Shown: piece by piece, positions 14,472-14,525 of the stretch | Position numbering within the stretch: position 1 is the stretch's first letter | Layout of the letters: the number at the start of each line of letters is the position of its first letter | Origin: Chloroflexi bacterium RBG_13_46_14 | Lineage (GTDB): Bacteria; Chloroflexota; Dehalococcoidia; Dehalococcoidales; UBA2162 | Length of the DNA: 14,525 nt | Direction of reading: 5' to 3' | NCBI GenBank assembly: GCA_001796415.1 | Contig: MGML01000189.1 | Coordinates: 8,387 to 22,911, forward strand | Position numbers and translations under genes: made by a program | Notes under the pieces: generated by a model | Told to the model about the DNA's origin: nothing | The model's database searches: none | Seen by the model: only the letters and a program-made list of their open reading frames with translations

Positions 14472-14493
14472 TGGATGAGCATTAGCCCACCCA
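14472..14493 (-). promoter_or_regulatory. Hairpin in the leader just upstream of rpsL
   Basis: The minus-strand RNA can form a 9-pair stem, UGGGUGGGC with GCUCAUCCA, including two G-U pairs, closed by a UAAU loop. It is followed by AUUUUAAUUG and then, 10 bases after the stem, by the rpsL SD (14456-14461). The U-stretch is too short and interrupted for a confident terminator. If it did terminate, only some 26 bases would be left for an rpsL promoter and 5' end. A leader or regulatory stem, or a processing site, is as likely. I found no credible -35/-10 pair in 14446-14525. Two minus-strand frames are open from the window edge and close at about 14466 and 14484, so an upstream gene could end here. 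Confidence 0.4.
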
Positions 14494-14525
14494 AATGACA
14501 AATTGATGGTCATACTCAATCTGTC

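Noticed and set aside
1..14525. A hidden mobile element, CRISPR array, defence system or other new system
   Set aside because: Every stretch is accounted for by conserved translation genes in canonical order. I see no transposase, direct-repeat array, integrase site or foreign gene.

Overview
The window is one long, tightly packed block of translation genes, all on the minus strand. It reads from about 14445 down to 1: rpsL-rpsG-fusA (str group), rpsJ-rplC-rplD-rplW-rplB-rpsS-rplV-rpsC-rplP-rpmC-rpsQ (S10 group), then rplN-rplX-rplE-rpsN-rpsH-rplF-rplR-rpsE-rpmD-rplO-secY-adk (spc group). The adk gene runs off the left edge and lacks only its last residues. I see 26 genes, no credible plus-strand gene, and no tRNA, rRNA, CRISPR or mobile element. 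No stretch over 300 bases lacks a gene. The longest non-coding stretches are the 80 bases upstream of rpsL (14446-14525), 67 bases between rpsG and fusA, and 62 bases between rpsN and rpsH.

The organism is a bacterium of roughly balanced base composition. It has a zinc-type S14, a four-cysteine L24 and a zinc-LID adenylate kinase. Several proteins carry acidic or proline-rich tails, notably a 130-residue extension on S3. There is no tuf between fusA and rpsJ. From general resemblance I lean towards Chloroflexota, perhaps Dehalococcoidia, but this is an inference (about 0.5) that needs a tree.

The genes supply both ribosomal subunits (S3, S5, S7, S8, S10, S12, S14, S17, S19; L2-L6, L14-L16, L18, L22-L24, L29, L30), the translocase EF-G, the membrane insertion channel SecY, and adenylate kinase. 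Junctions are very tight: four gene pairs overlap by 11-20 bases, one shares a single base (TAATG), and two abut with no gap. In several places the stop codon of one gene is part of the Shine-Dalgarno (SD) sequence of the next. This suggests cotranscription and strong translational coupling. No promoter or intrinsic terminator could be supported inside the window.

Gene content and order are conventional, and I found no new biological system. Points worth a second look are: an arginine in S12 at the classical streptomycin-resistance lysine; the long repetitive S3 tail; a polyproline and acidic tail on S5; the missing tuf; frequent TAG stops and non-ATG starts in genes expected to be highly expressed; and three small hairpins at gene junctions or the operon head.
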